64,000 bases of DNA from a virus, in IMG/VR virus record IMGVR_UViG_3300044464_000108, positions 1 to 64,000 of that record; one strand, given 5' to 3'. This document shows positions 38,740-47,444 of the stretch, one piece after another (within the stretch, counting starts at the first letter, position 1; every line of letters starts with the position of its first letter). The notes below the pieces were generated by a model. That model worked only from the letters and a program-made list of their open reading frames with translations, was not told the DNA's origin and did no database searches. Made by a program: the position numbers and the translations under genes.

Positions 38740-40467
38740 GTGCGCGAGTACCCGATTCAAAGCTATTGGCCGTCCTGCAGGCTTCGTTTCATCGTTCGAT
38801 TCGACGAATTTGCGGCGCACAACCTCCCGCCCGTTCCGAAAAAACCCCCTCAAGTGCGGGGCGGTAAGTCGAAGGATCCCACGCTGCAGGTGAAGCAAGA
38901 CGGCAACGCGTTCGTCATCGGGGGCGACACAGCCGACGGGACGAAGGGGGGACCGCAGAAGGCGACGAGCTCAAGCGACGGTCGCACGTTCGTGATCGAT
39001 GGGATCATCCCGAAGCGGTGCACGCTTCACCGGAACGGGATCCGTACCGCGGACACGCTTTCCGCGGAACTCTCGTTCGCCGATCTGCCGTTCGATCCTC
39101 GTGTGCTTCGCGCAGTTGCGGTCGAAGCGTTCCTCGGCTCCCTAAACGAGCAAGACTTTCAACGGGGTGTAGCAGGTGCAGCGCCGGGCGAGCATGGACC
39201 GAACGATGCCGAGCCGTTGCTCGTGCTCCCCGAAACGTTCAAAGACGGTCAAGGGCGCACACGATCCAACCTTCGCTTCCAGGGCTGGATCGATGAATGG
39301 GAAACATCGTTCGCCGACGGAACGCCGATGGTGAAGATCGAGTGCACGGACAACACCCGTTTGCTCATTGAGCAAGAAGCTCCGCCCAAACTCACGATGT
39401 CCCCCGACAAGACAATCGATCGAGCCATCGCGGATTACTTGTCGAACTTCCCTCAGTTCCGTGGGCTCGCCGTCGAGTATCGCCCGGCGGGAATCTCGAT
39501 CCCGACGTTGAAAGGTGTGCTCGCGAAGACCGCCTACAAGCCGACCCTTGGGCCTTCCCCTCAAGGTGGCTCGAGCAAGCTCACGGTCTGGGACTACATC
39601 ACGGATGTTTGCGGAGCCGTGGGGCACACGGTGCGGATCGTGGGGATCACAATTGTGATCCAGCGCGCGCGCACGCTGTACGGCTCGAAGTTCGCCGGGC
39701 GTCCTGACGATCCCTTTGAGGGACGGATCTTGCCGAGCGGTCGACAGATCAACAACCGCCTGTTCGTGTACGGCCGCAACATCGACACGCTCTCGTTTAA
39801 GCGGAAGATCACGCGCTTCGGTCCGACGAACATCGAAGTGCGCTGCTACTCGGGCAAGCGGAAGAAGACGCTCGTCGTGCGCTTTCCGTTGAAGGGAGAT
39901 CGCGTCGTGAAAGCGATCCCGGGGGATCAGACGGATCAGAAGTGGAGTGTCGTTCGCGTCACGGGCGTGGACGACGAAGCAACCCTTCGCGTTGTCGCGC
40001 AAGGCTATTACGAGAGCTTCGGCCGGAGCGAACTCGAGGTGAACTTCTCAACCAAGAACCTCGCGAGCTTTGGCGGAGACTCTTTGGATCCCGATTGCTT
40101 TGATGCGGAAGCCGGCGACACGGTGGAGATCGAAGTCACGCGCGAGCAAGACTCCTACAACACGATCGCGTCCATCGAAGAGCAGGTCTCGACGCGCGCG
40201 GCCGACTCGCTCAAAGCCATCGGCTACGACGCGAAGCTTGCGAACGCGTATCAGTCGGCAGTGAACAACGTCGGGTACCCCACGACGTTCAAGATTCGCG
40301 ATCTCACGTTCGATTGGGATGACTCCGACGGCGTGAAGATCCACGGAACTGCGGTGAACTATGTCGAGGTGAGGAGCAACGCAAAGCTCCCCGACGGGGA
40401 AGAACCGCCCGAAGCCGGCACGACAACCGCGAAGCCGGTCAAGGTCACAATCGAGGGCGAACTATGA
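38740..40467 (+). CDS. Baseplate hub protein (gpD / gp27-like)
   Basis: 575 aa, leaderless GTG. An N-terminal insertion rich in Gly/Lys (residues 35-85) is followed by hub-type beta domains (FQGWIDEWETSFADGTPMVKIECTDNTRLL, NNRLFVYGRNIDTLSFKRK). The hub caps the tube and carries the central spike, whose gene follows by ATGA overlap. Corresponds to Mu gp44/P2 gpD. Assigned from order plus the 'G.i......f' hub strand pattern. Confidence 0.75.
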   Translation: MREYPIQSYWPSCRLRFIVRFDEFAAHNLPPVPKKPPQVRGGKSKDPTLQVKQDGNAFVIGGDTADGTKGGPQKATSSSDGRTFVIDGIIPKRCTLHRNGIRTADTLSAELSFADLPFDPRVLRAVAVEAFLGSLNEQDFQRGVAGAAPGEHGPNDAEPLLVLPETFKDGQGRTRSNLRFQGWIDEWETSFADGTPMVKIECTDNTRLLIEQEAPPKLTMSPDKTIDRAIADYLSNFPQFRGLAVEYRPAGISIPTLKGVLAKTAYKPTLGPSPQGGSSKLTVWDYITDVCGAVGHTVRIVGITIVIQRARTLYGSKFAGRPDDPFEGRILPSGRQINNRLFVYGRNIDTLSFKRKITRFGPTNIEVRCYSGKRKKTLVVRFPLKGDRVVKAIPGDQTDQKWSVVRVTGVDDEATLRVVAQGYYESFGRSELEVNFSTKNLASFGGDSLDPDCFDAEAGDTVEIEVTREQDSYNTIASIEEQVSTRAADSLKAIGYDAKLANAYQSAVNNVGYPTTFKIRDLTFDWDDSDGVKIHGTAVNYVEVRSNAKLPDGEEPPEAGTTTAKPVKVTIEGEL

Positions 40468-41513
40468 GGCGCGGTCGTCCCCCGCCGCCCATGGATCAAC
40501 GGACGATCGCCGAAGCGTTCGTCTTTCCTGGCTCTGACCCGCGGCAATGGGTGAGCTACGGAACGGTCGACGACGACGACCCCGTGACGTTCGATCCCGA
40601 CTACGGGCCTTTGGTGGCGGTGACGCTGCAGCCGTCGAACAAGTCGGTGCATTGTCGCGTCGCAATGCCGTTCGCTGGCAATGGCGAGGGGGAATATCAC
40701 CCATTCGTCGCGGGGGACGAAGTGATCGTCCTGATCCCCGAAGGGGATGAGCGAGCGGATTGCGCGATCGTCGGTCGCTTCACGAACAGCATCGACAAGT
40801 TCCCGCTCGAGTCGGTCGGCGGACAAGATCCGACGAAGAACAACTTCGGGTTTCGCCGGTACCGCACGCCGTTCGTCGAAGAGGCGGCGGGCCCTTGGAT
40901 GATTCGGCAGGCGACGACGGGCGCGCTTCTCAGCATCGACAAGAACGGCTCGCTTACGTTTCGCGATGGGGCGAAGGATGTGCTGCAGATGAGCGCCGAC
41001 GTGTTCGGCTTTCAGTCCGCGGACTCGAAGTTCTTGATGCAGCTCGACTTGACCGGGGGACGTCTCACGTTGCAGGTGGACGACGCGTTGCTCACGATGA
41101 CGAGCTCGCACGCGAGCCCGCAACAGAGCGCGATTGCTGTTCCGGGCATGTTCAAGCTGAGCGCGAAGGCGAACCCCGCGGGAGAGCATGTCCTCACGAC
41201 GGAGGCGCTCGGGAACGTCCTTGCGGCTTTGATGACGACGATCTCGACGCTCTTCACGGCAGCGATTGCACCTTTGGTGACCCCCGCTCCCGGTGCGCCG
41301 CTCGGAGCTTTGATCTCGGCACCTCTTGCCATTGCGCTACTTCCCACGACGGTTGCAGCAGCCATGACGACAGCAGCCGCAGCGCCGCTCAATCCAGCCA
41401 TCGCAGCGGCGATCTTTGCGGCTTTCTCGGCAGGCGCTCAGAAGCCTCCCCCTGTACCGGGGTCGGGACAGCTCTTGCCGGGTATCGGCTCGCCGGGTTT
41501 CTTGACCGGGTGA
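40464..41513 (+). CDS. Baseplate central spike protein (gp45 / gpV-like)
   Basis: 349 aa. Residues 45-105 form the OB-like domain of phage spikes (RVAMPFAGNGEGEYHPFVAGDEVIVLIPEG, ADCAIVGRF). A beta-rich middle (residues 140-220) suits the triple-stranded spike helix. The C-terminal 100 residues are unusually hydrophobic Ala/Thr/Pro (ALPTT-like repeats, AAAMTTAAAAPLNPAIAAAIF), which could be a membrane-active tip or packed trimer stalk. Follows the hub by overlap. Confidence 0.75.
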   Translation: MRRGRPPPPMDQRTIAEAFVFPGSDPRQWVSYGTVDDDDPVTFDPDYGPLVAVTLQPSNKSVHCRVAMPFAGNGEGEYHPFVAGDEVIVLIPEGDERADCAIVGRFTNSIDKFPLESVGGQDPTKNNFGFRRYRTPFVEEAAGPWMIRQATTGALLSIDKNGSLTFRDGAKDVLQMSADVFGFQSADSKFLMQLDLTGGRLTLQVDDALLTMTSSHASPQQSAIAVPGMFKLSAKANPAGEHVLTTEALGNVLAALMTTISTLFTAAIAPLVTPAPGAPLGALISAPLAIALLPTTVAAAMTTAAAAPLNPAIAAAIFAAFSAGAQKPPPVPGSGQLLPGIGSPGFLTG

Positions 41514-41519
41514 TACCGT
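41514..41519 (+). promoter_or_regulatory. Class A extended -10 (TGATACCGT), leaderless
   Basis: TG-A-TACCGT overlaps the spike stop; 7 nt, then GTG 41527. Confidence 0.6.
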
Positions 41520-41526
41520 TGCCTCT

Positions 41527-41979
41527 GTGAAGCACGGGCATGTGAGCATTCGAAGCGGAAAGTGGAAAGCAACGCCGACTTATTCTTCGTGGAAGAGCAT
41601 GAGAGCGCGATGCATGCACAAATCCAACCCGCGTTATCACCGCTATGGCGGTCGCGGCATCCGAGTCGCGAAGCGTTGGGATGACTTTCGATTGTTTCTT
41701 GCTGATGTTGGCGAACGGCCTTCGCTGCAGCATTCGATCGGTCGAATCGATAATGATGGTCATTACGAGCCGGGAAACGTCGAATGGTCGACCGAACATG
41801 ACCAGCAACGGAATCGATCCAACAACCGTCGGATCACGTTCGACGGTAAAACAATGGTTGTGACCGATTGGGCGAAGAAGTTGGGTATCGATCCGAGACG
41901 AATCTTCGCTCGGTTGGCGAAGGGATGGTCGGAAGAAAGAGCCGTAACGACAGTCCGCGCAACGCGGTGGGGAGGGTAG
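41527..41979 (+). CDS. Free-standing HNH homing endonuclease
   Basis: 150 aa, leaderless GTG. YSSWKSMRARCMH, HRYGGRGIRVAKRW and SIGRIDNDGHYEPGNVEWST form the HNH-type nuclease core found in many phage homing endonucleases. The C-terminal part (MVVTDWAKKLGIDPRRIFARLAKGW) is a helix-turn-helix-like DNA-binding tail. It interrupts the baseplate operon between spike and gp25-type genes, the usual style of mobile insertion. Confidence 0.85.
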   Translation: MKHGHVSIRSGKWKATPTYSSWKSMRARCMHKSNPRYHRYGGRGIRVAKRWDDFRLFLADVGERPSLQHSIGRIDNDGHYEPGNVEWSTEHDQQRNRSNNRRITFDGKTMVVTDWAKKLGIDPRRIFARLAKGWSEERAVTTVRATRWGG

Positions 41980-42052
41980 CGTCATCGGATTCCCCCCGCC
42001 GCCGGATGGTCCGTCCCCCGAAATAAAAGCCGGGATCGATCTTGATGTCTCG

Positions 42053-42283
42053 ATGGCACCGAGTCCTTCGGGCTTCGAACTTTGCGGCTTCAAGTTCCCG
42101 CCGATCTTCAACTTCAACATCTCGTTCAACTTCAGCTTTCCGTTCGACTTTCAGTTCCCTCCGACGTTTTTCTTTGCGATCTCGCTCAAGTGCGATCTGT
42201 CGGATCCGCTCGATGTGGACTTCGGTTTCGGCGGGGGACGCGTTGGATCACGCGATTTGAATGCAGATCCGGAATTCGATTGA
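42053..42283 (+). CDS. Phe/Pro alternating-strand protein, 76 aa
   Basis: The middle (FKFPPIFNFNISFNFSF, then PFDFQFPP) alternates Phe with polar residues or Pro, suggesting exposed beta strands or a polyPro-like rod. The frame is open upstream to about 42000 without an ATG/GTG/TTG, so the true start could be earlier at a rare codon; 42053 is the first standard start. Lies between the HNH gene and the fibre-type genes. Possibly a spike-tip or fibre-cap protein. Confidence 0.45.
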   Translation: MAPSPSGFELCGFKFPPIFNFNISFNFSFPFDFQFPPTFFFAISLKCDLSDPLDVDFGFGGGRVGSRDLNADPEFD

Positions 42284-42348
42284 AGGAGGATCCCGACGTC
42301 AAGAATTAGTCGGGGGATGTGCGCAGCGAACGGGGGTAAGCCTTGGGG

Positions 42349-42681
42349 ATGGCAAACGCAAACCCAAGAGCACTCGACATCACGCTCGACGACATGTCGC
42401 CCGATTGCAGCGCTCCCCGTTACAAGGCGGCTGCCGATGCGTTGATCGAAGAGTTGAAGGTCATCCAACAATCGCGGGGCACATCCGAGCTTGCGCAAGC
42501 GTTTCACAGCAAGGCGATCGAGTATGCGAACGACTTCGCAAAGTGGACGCCGGATGCACTCCCCGACCTTGAGAGCCGGAGCCTGACCCAAGCGTCTTTC
42601 ATCGCGTTCCGGGACAAGGTGCAGAAGTTTCTCGCGACGTATCGGAGTGGGCTTCGGAAGATCGATCTTCCGAAGGAGTGA
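42349..42681 (+). CDS. Hypothetical protein ending in a palindrome copy
   Basis: 110 aa, mainly helical (YKAAADALIEELKVIQQSRG; FHSKAIEYANDFAKW). The last codons (RKIDLPKE) are encoded by palindrome copy 10, immediately before TGA, so the repeat supplies the C-terminus. Weak ribosome site. Baseplate cluster; function unknown. Confidence 0.6.
   Translation: MANANPRALDITLDDMSPDCSAPRYKAAADALIEELKVIQQSRGTSELAQAFHSKAIEYANDFAKWTPDALPDLESRSLTQASFIAFRDKVQKFLATYRSGLRKIDLPKE
42654..42673. repeat. Palindrome family, copy 10
   Basis: Exact core with symmetric CTTC/GAAG flanks (24-bp dyad 42652-42675). It ends the gene at 42349 and lies 21 nt before the class A -10 at 42695. Confidence 0.95.
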
Positions 42682-42694
42682 CCCGAGCCGGTGT

Positions 42695-42700
42695 TAGGCT
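42695..42700 (+). promoter_or_regulatory. Class A extended -10 (TGTTAGGCT)
   Basis: TG-T-TAGGCT, 9 nt, then the ATG at 42710. The longest spacing among leaderless candidates. Confidence 0.5.
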
Positions 42701-42709
42701 CGGCGCATC

Positions 42710-43489
42710 ATGGCGGTTTCGATCATCATCAACCAAGCAGCCGCACCTCCCGGAGTTGCCGGGAAAGCGCGGGAAGATCTCGCAACGGGGGTTGATGTCG
42801 CGCTGTCTCTCGCGGGCGGGCCCTTCCTCGCACAACAATGGTCGTTCGTTCACAAGCCGATCGACATCTTCGCGGGGGTCGCGAGCTCCGCAGCGCTCGT
42901 GACTCCTGCAGCCGCAACGACCCTCGTCTCCCCGATCAACGTGCCGGGCACGCACTTCGTGCAGGTCGTCGTCAATTCGGGGGCGGGGCTCGGCGCGAGT
43001 GCGAACGATATCTCGCGCATCACGTTCTATTGCGGCCCGACGCTCAACATCGCGCCCGAAAAACTCCCGCGCCGCATTCCTGGGTTTCAAGAAACGACCG
43101 AACACAACGTCAATGATGTGATCAGCCCGATCGGGAATCCCGAGGGATGGTCGCGCGAGTGGTACCGATGGTTTGCAGCAATTCAGCGGCTCTATGACGG
43201 GCGCGTTTGGGCCGGCGGCCGGATTGCTCTCACGGGTGCAGGCGCTGTCATCACGCGCGCGTTCAACATCACGAGCGCGGTTCGCACGGCGCAAGGTGTC
43301 GTCGATCTCACGTTCACCAACCCGATGCTGGACGCGCTGTACGGCGTGACGGCGAGCCCGCGCAACGGTGCGGGTTTCATCTCGAACATCTCGGGCGAGA
43401 CGGTGAACAAGTTCACGCTCACGCGCGCGAATGCGGCCGGCGCAGCAACGGATCTCGACTTCTCCTTTGCCGTTTTGATGGGGACCTAA
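42710..43489 (+). CDS. Baseplate/tail-associated structural protein, 259 aa
   Basis: Beta-rich, Gly/Ala-rich, with a central helical part containing EWYRWFAAIQRLYDGRVWAGG and strand repeats at the C-terminus. The composition suits a virion protein. Position between the hub/spike and gp25-like genes points to the baseplate. No clear domain recognised. Confidence 0.65.
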   Translation: MAVSIIINQAAAPPGVAGKAREDLATGVDVALSLAGGPFLAQQWSFVHKPIDIFAGVASSAALVTPAAATTLVSPINVPGTHFVQVVVNSGAGLGASANDISRITFYCGPTLNIAPEKLPRRIPGFQETTEHNVNDVISPIGNPEGWSREWYRWFAAIQRLYDGRVWAGGRIALTGAGAVITRAFNITSAVRTAQGVVDLTFTNPMLDALYGVTASPRNGAGFISNISGETVNKFTLTRANAAGAATDLDFSFAVLMGT

Positions 43490-43490
43490 C

Positions 43491-44387
43491 GTGGCCGGAT
43501 GGGGTGCGGGCAGCGGTGCGATCCCGACAACGGGTTGGGGTGGCACGGGTTGGGGTGGCGGTGGGGCCGGTTCGCAGCTCGAGCTGAATGATGCTTTCGT
43601 GATCGCGGAAAACGTGGTTCGACTGCAGTTCAATCAAGCGGTTCGGTTCACAAAGTTGCTCGACTACACGGACGCTTCGAATCGAAAGCGTTACTCCCTC
43701 GTCGCGGTCGACGGCAGCAAGGGGAACGACGATCTACCCGCGCGCCGCGTGAACCCTTCGGAAGCCGAGCAAGCCGGTGGGGGTGGCACCCTGATCGATC
43801 TCACGACGGATCGATTCTTCAGCCCGTTCCCTGCTCAATATCAAGTCAGCGTGAACGGGCTTGTCTCGAGTTCGGGGAACATCTTGAGTGCGACTTTCAC
43901 GTCTCGCGTGTTCTTTGCGGTGCAGCGCGGGATCAAGCCGCCGAGCGCCGACAATGCCGTCCCGCGCCGCGACTTCGCGAACCCGCAAACGTTGCAAGCG
44001 CTCATTGGGCTTCCGAGTCTCGACCCTGCTTTGCTCGGCTCGTTCACGGTCGACGGGACGGGGGATTACGCGGCCGATCAAGGAAGCGTGAGCTACAAGA
44101 AGCGCCTCTTCCGCCGGCTCACGACACGCAAGGGAGCCTTTGCGCATCTGCCGACGTACGGCGTAGGGCTTCCCGACGACGTGAAGAAGCTCGGGCGCGC
44201 GGGATTCGTGCAAGCGCTCGCGTCGGATTGTGAAGCGCAGATTCGCCAAGAGCCGGAGACGCTCGACGTTGGTGTTCTCGTCGTGCAGGCGACCACGCCG
44301 GGGCTTTGGTTCTTGAGGGTGCGAGCTCGCACGAACACCGGCGACGATCAAAACCTTGATGTGCCGATCCTGGTAGGAGCTAGCTGA
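43491..44387 (+). CDS. Baseplate wedge protein with gp25/gp46-like C-terminus
   Basis: 298 aa, GTG start 1 nt after the previous stop. The first 30 residues are Gly/Trp-rich (GWGGTGWGGGGAG). From residue 200 on (SYKKRLFRRLTTRKGAFAHLPTYGVGLPDDVKK) it matches the P2 gpW/T4 gp25 - Mu gp46 wedge fold. It precedes the J protein, as in Mu-like baseplates. Confidence 0.7.
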   Translation: MAGWGAGSGAIPTTGWGGTGWGGGGAGSQLELNDAFVIAENVVRLQFNQAVRFTKLLDYTDASNRKRYSLVAVDGSKGNDDLPARRVNPSEAEQAGGGGTLIDLTTDRFFSPFPAQYQVSVNGLVSSSGNILSATFTSRVFFAVQRGIKPPSADNAVPRRDFANPQTLQALIGLPSLDPALLGSFTVDGTGDYAADQGSVSYKKRLFRRLTTRKGAFAHLPTYGVGLPDDVKKLGRAGFVQALASDCEAQIRQEPETLDVGVLVVQATTPGLWFLRVRARTNTGDDQNLDVPILVGAS

Positions 44388-44390
44388 GCA

Positions 44391-45494
44391 ATGCCCGAGA
44401 TCCTCTCTCGACTCGACTGCTACCAGATCGGGCGCAGCTACCTCGTAGCGCGCGCGAAGAAGATCGATCCAACCCGGGTCGACGTCGCGGGCAGCGATGC
44501 GAACTTGTTCGTCGGATCGCAATCGTTCGTCGCGGCAGCGATTGCGCAGCAGCTCGCCGACAGACTCGACGCGGTGTTTCTCGCGAGCGCTGTCGGTGAA
44601 GATCTCGATCGATGGGGTTTCGACCGCTACGAGATGACCCGCAAGGGAGCGCAAGCAGCGGTGACACCGGTGCGTTTTTATCGAACGACGGCGCTTGCCG
44701 GGGGAGGTTCGATCCCGCTCGGCACAAAGATCGTGAGCTTGTCGAACATCGAATACATCACGACGACGACGGCAACGTTTGCCGCGTCCGACCTTTCGCA
44801 AACGGCGAACGCTCGCGCGGTGCAAGCGGGGCGCGACTTCCAAGTCGGCAAAAACCAGATCCAGCGAATCCAGAAGCCGGCGGCGCTCTTCGATCCGTCG
44901 ATGCAGGTCAACAATGATGTTCCGAGCTCGGGCGGTGACGATCGCGAGCTCGACCCCGACTACAAGCAACGGCTTCGCAAGTTCTGGCGCGCGCAACGGC
45001 GGGGGACGAAGGGAGCGATCGAGTTTGGGGCAACAACGGTTGTTGCGAGTGCGAACGCGACGGAGGCTCTTAACGGGCTCGGACAACCCGCGCGCGTCGT
45101 GACTCTCTTCATCGCGGATGCCGCCGGGGTTGCCAACGCAGCGCTCGCGAAAGAGGTCGACAATGTGCTCCTCGATTGGCGTGCGTGCGGCATCGCAGTG
45201 ATCACGTCGACAAGCGTTCCGCAGATCGTCCCGCTACAGCTTCGACTCGCGTTCGGTGCAGCCGTGGACACCGAGTCGCTCACCGAGTCGATCGTTGCTG
45301 CGCTCGTCGAATACGTGAACTCGCTCCCCGTGAACGGGATCCTGTACCGCGGCAACCTCTTCAGCGTGCTTTCGCGCTTCAAGAGCTCGGGGCTTCTGCC
45401 CGATCAGGGGACGATCGTTTTGCCGAGTGGGGATCTTGTGCCGGCGGTGGGGCGCACGCTTCGGACGACGGTCGGCAACGTGACTGTGCTTTAA
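44391..45494 (+). CDS. Baseplate wedge protein J (gp47 family)
   Basis: 367 aa, TAGGAG ribosome site. The family signature is visible: GGDDRELDPDYKQRLRKFW about residue 180-200 (the acidic 'ee.D..yR.R' motif), ATTVVASANATEAL, ARVVTLFIAD and IVPLQLRLAFGAA near the C-terminus. J-type proteins form the wedge dimers that link hub and fibres. Followed by a second, larger gene of similar style. Confidence 0.88.
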   Translation: MPEILSRLDCYQIGRSYLVARAKKIDPTRVDVAGSDANLFVGSQSFVAAAIAQQLADRLDAVFLASAVGEDLDRWGFDRYEMTRKGAQAAVTPVRFYRTTALAGGGSIPLGTKIVSLSNIEYITTTTATFAASDLSQTANARAVQAGRDFQVGKNQIQRIQKPAALFDPSMQVNNDVPSSGGDDRELDPDYKQRLRKFWRAQRRGTKGAIEFGATTVVASANATEALNGLGQPARVVTLFIADAAGVANAALAKEVDNVLLDWRACGIAVITSTSVPQIVPLQLRLAFGAAVDTESLTESIVAALVEYVNSLPVNGILYRGNLFSVLSRFKSSGLLPDQGTIVLPSGDLVPAVGRTLRTTVGNVTVL

Positions 45495-45497
45495 GCT
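45492..45497 (+). promoter_or_regulatory. Class A -10 (TAAGCT), leaderless
   Basis: TAAGCT overlaps the upstream stop codon; 7 nt, then the ATG at 45505. Confidence 0.55.
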
Positions 45498-45504
45498 TCG
45501 CTGC

Positions 45505-47334
45505 ATGGCAGTAGAACCGAAGACGGGCCCGCTCTCGATTGCGGAGCTGGAAGCACTTTGGAAGAGCGTTACGGATCAAGGCTATTGGCGGCCCCTCGTC
45601 GAGAAAGGCGAAGGCACGGGTTACGAGGCACACACCCAAGCGTTCGCCCAATTCGCACGCGTGAGCGAAGCGGTAGATCGAACGACGCAAGCTCTCTTCA
45701 TCCGCCCATGGTCGGGACAGAGCGGCGAGCCGGCGGGGGGGCAGCAGAACGCGACGGTGGCGATTACGTTCACGCGCACGGGTAACTTTCAGCGACCGAT
45801 CACGATCGCGAAGGGGTTGCTCGTCGAACAGGTGACGACCGACTACAGCACGACGGGCCCGATCGAAGTGACGACGGGACGTGCTTACGTCCTCGCATCG
45901 GACGTGATCTTCGGTGTCGGCGAGCCTGGCCCGATCACGGTGACAGCTCTCGCCGATCGTCCGGGCTACGGTTACAACCTCCCGCCGCCGGGGGACATCT
46001 CGCGGCTTGTGCAGGTTGCAGCCGGAGCGACGAACGACTTCGCAACGGTCGTCGTTGGGGTTGCAGCGCATCGGCTGCAGGTGGGCATCGATCCGGACGT
46101 CGTGCTCCCCGAACACGTTGGGCAATACGTGCAGTTCGTGTCAGGCGCGAACCTCGGGCAGGTGCGGAGGATCGTGGGGTACGAAGAGCCAACGGTTGGT
46201 GTGAACGGCGGAACGGCTTTGCTAGCGCCGACGGGCGTCTTCCACATCAGTGCGAGTGCCGGTACTCCCATCGTCGGCGAGCCGGTGATCCAGAACGTGA
46301 CCCTCGCGACCGGCTTCTTTACGAAGCGCGCGAATGGCTACCTCGTGATCGAAAAGACAGGAGGCACCTTCGACGCGACGCACGCGATCATTGGGCAGCT
46401 CAGCGGAGCGAGCACGACCCCGGATGCCATTGTGCAATCCCCCAATCTCGTGGCCGAAGTGGGGACCGCTTCGTGGGTAATCCTCGATTGGGTTTCCGAC
46501 TTGCAGATCATCACGACGAATGCCGCCTCTCCGACGGGAGGAAGGTCGGCGATGCTCGATCAGGTCGGTGATGAGCGTGAGACCTATCGGACCTCGGGTG
46601 AGGACGACGACACGTATCGCGAGCGCGTGGCGACAGCCCCTGATGTCGTGAGTCCGCCGGCAATCCAACGCGCGGCGAACCGTGTACTTGCTCCGATTGG
46701 AGCGACGGCGTGTTTGCGCGAAGTCGGGCTCGAGCGGATGCGCGGTTTCTTCTATGACGGCAACCCTTCGAGTGCAGCGCTCGAGCTCGCGTTCGCTTAC
46801 GACCTCGACTTCGTGTTCATGGTTTGCGCTGGCGCATTCTTGGAAGGGGAGCTCATCACGCAAACGGTGGCCGGAGTGGTCGCAAGCGGACGCGCGGTGC
46901 TCGACCTCCAAACAGCGGTGCCGCCTCTTCCCGCACCGATTCCTTCCGTGACTCTTGGCGGGGTTGTGGGGGTGCACGGAACGTTCGTCGCAGGCCAACC
47001 CATCGTGGGGCACGACTCCGGAACGGTGGCCATCCCGGCGATCGTTGTGAGCTTCCCCGTGCAGCCTTTGCACAAGTGGCTCACCTATTTCGATTACACG
47101 GAGATGCGCGCGTTCTTTTTGATCGGGGTGCCGGAGCTCGGGATCGGGGACTTCGGTTTCGCCTTTGACACGGGGGTGAGCAACGCCTACGACGCGAACC
47201 CTTTCCCGGCGTTCTTCGATGGGAGTCCGACCGGAAACGCGAGTGTTTATCGCGCGGTGTGGCAAGCGGTAGATCCCGCTCGAGCGTATGGGGTCGGCTT
47301 CGATCTCTACATCGAGCGGTTCGGCTGCACGTAG
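45505..47334 (+). CDS. Second baseplate J-like wedge protein
   Basis: 609 aa, leaderless. ETYRTSGEDDDTYRERVATAPDVVSPPAIQRAANRVLAP (about residues 366-404) copies the acidic 'D..YR.R......spgai' motif of baseplate J proteins, followed by ATACLREV. The N-terminus is helical and the C-terminus strand-rich with aromatic residues. Two tandem J-type proteins recall the paired wedge subunits of larger baseplates. A role in fibre attachment is possible. Confidence 0.65.
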   Translation: MAVEPKTGPLSIAELEALWKSVTDQGYWRPLVEKGEGTGYEAHTQAFAQFARVSEAVDRTTQALFIRPWSGQSGEPAGGQQNATVAITFTRTGNFQRPITIAKGLLVEQVTTDYSTTGPIEVTTGRAYVLASDVIFGVGEPGPITVTALADRPGYGYNLPPPGDISRLVQVAAGATNDFATVVVGVAAHRLQVGIDPDVVLPEHVGQYVQFVSGANLGQVRRIVGYEEPTVGVNGGTALLAPTGVFHISASAGTPIVGEPVIQNVTLATGFFTKRANGYLVIEKTGGTFDATHAIIGQLSGASTTPDAIVQSPNLVAEVGTASWVILDWVSDLQIITTNAASPTGGRSAMLDQVGDERETYRTSGEDDDTYRERVATAPDVVSPPAIQRAANRVLAPIGATACLREVGLERMRGFFYDGNPSSAALELAFAYDLDFVFMVCAGAFLEGELITQTVAGVVASGRAVLDLQTAVPPLPAPIPSVTLGGVVGVHGTFVAGQPIVGHDSGTVAIPAIVVSFPVQPLHKWLTYFDYTEMRAFFLIGVPELGIGDFGFAFDTGVSNAYDANPFPAFFDGSPTGNASVYRAVWQAVDPARAYGVGFDLYIERFGCT

Positions 47335-47432
47335 GGAGTCCCCCGAATCCGGGCAATCGATGGTCGAGATCGGGCAACGCGATCCCGACACCATGCAAAA
47401 GAAGAGACGAAGTTCGCCGGCATACCGAGTGC

Positions 47433-47438
47433 TAAGGT
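47433..47438 (+). promoter_or_regulatory. Class A extended -10 (TGCTAAGGT), leaderless
   Basis: TG-C-TAAGGT, 6 nt, then the ATG at 47445. First lysis-region promoter. Confidence 0.6.
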
Positions 47439-47444
47439 TCGCCT

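Noticed and set aside
43734-45086. Long reverse-strand open frame of about 450 codons
   Set aside because: It lies opposite the well-supported gp25-like and J genes, has Arg-rich composition typical of antisense frames in GC-rich DNA, and no ribosome site or promoter motif.
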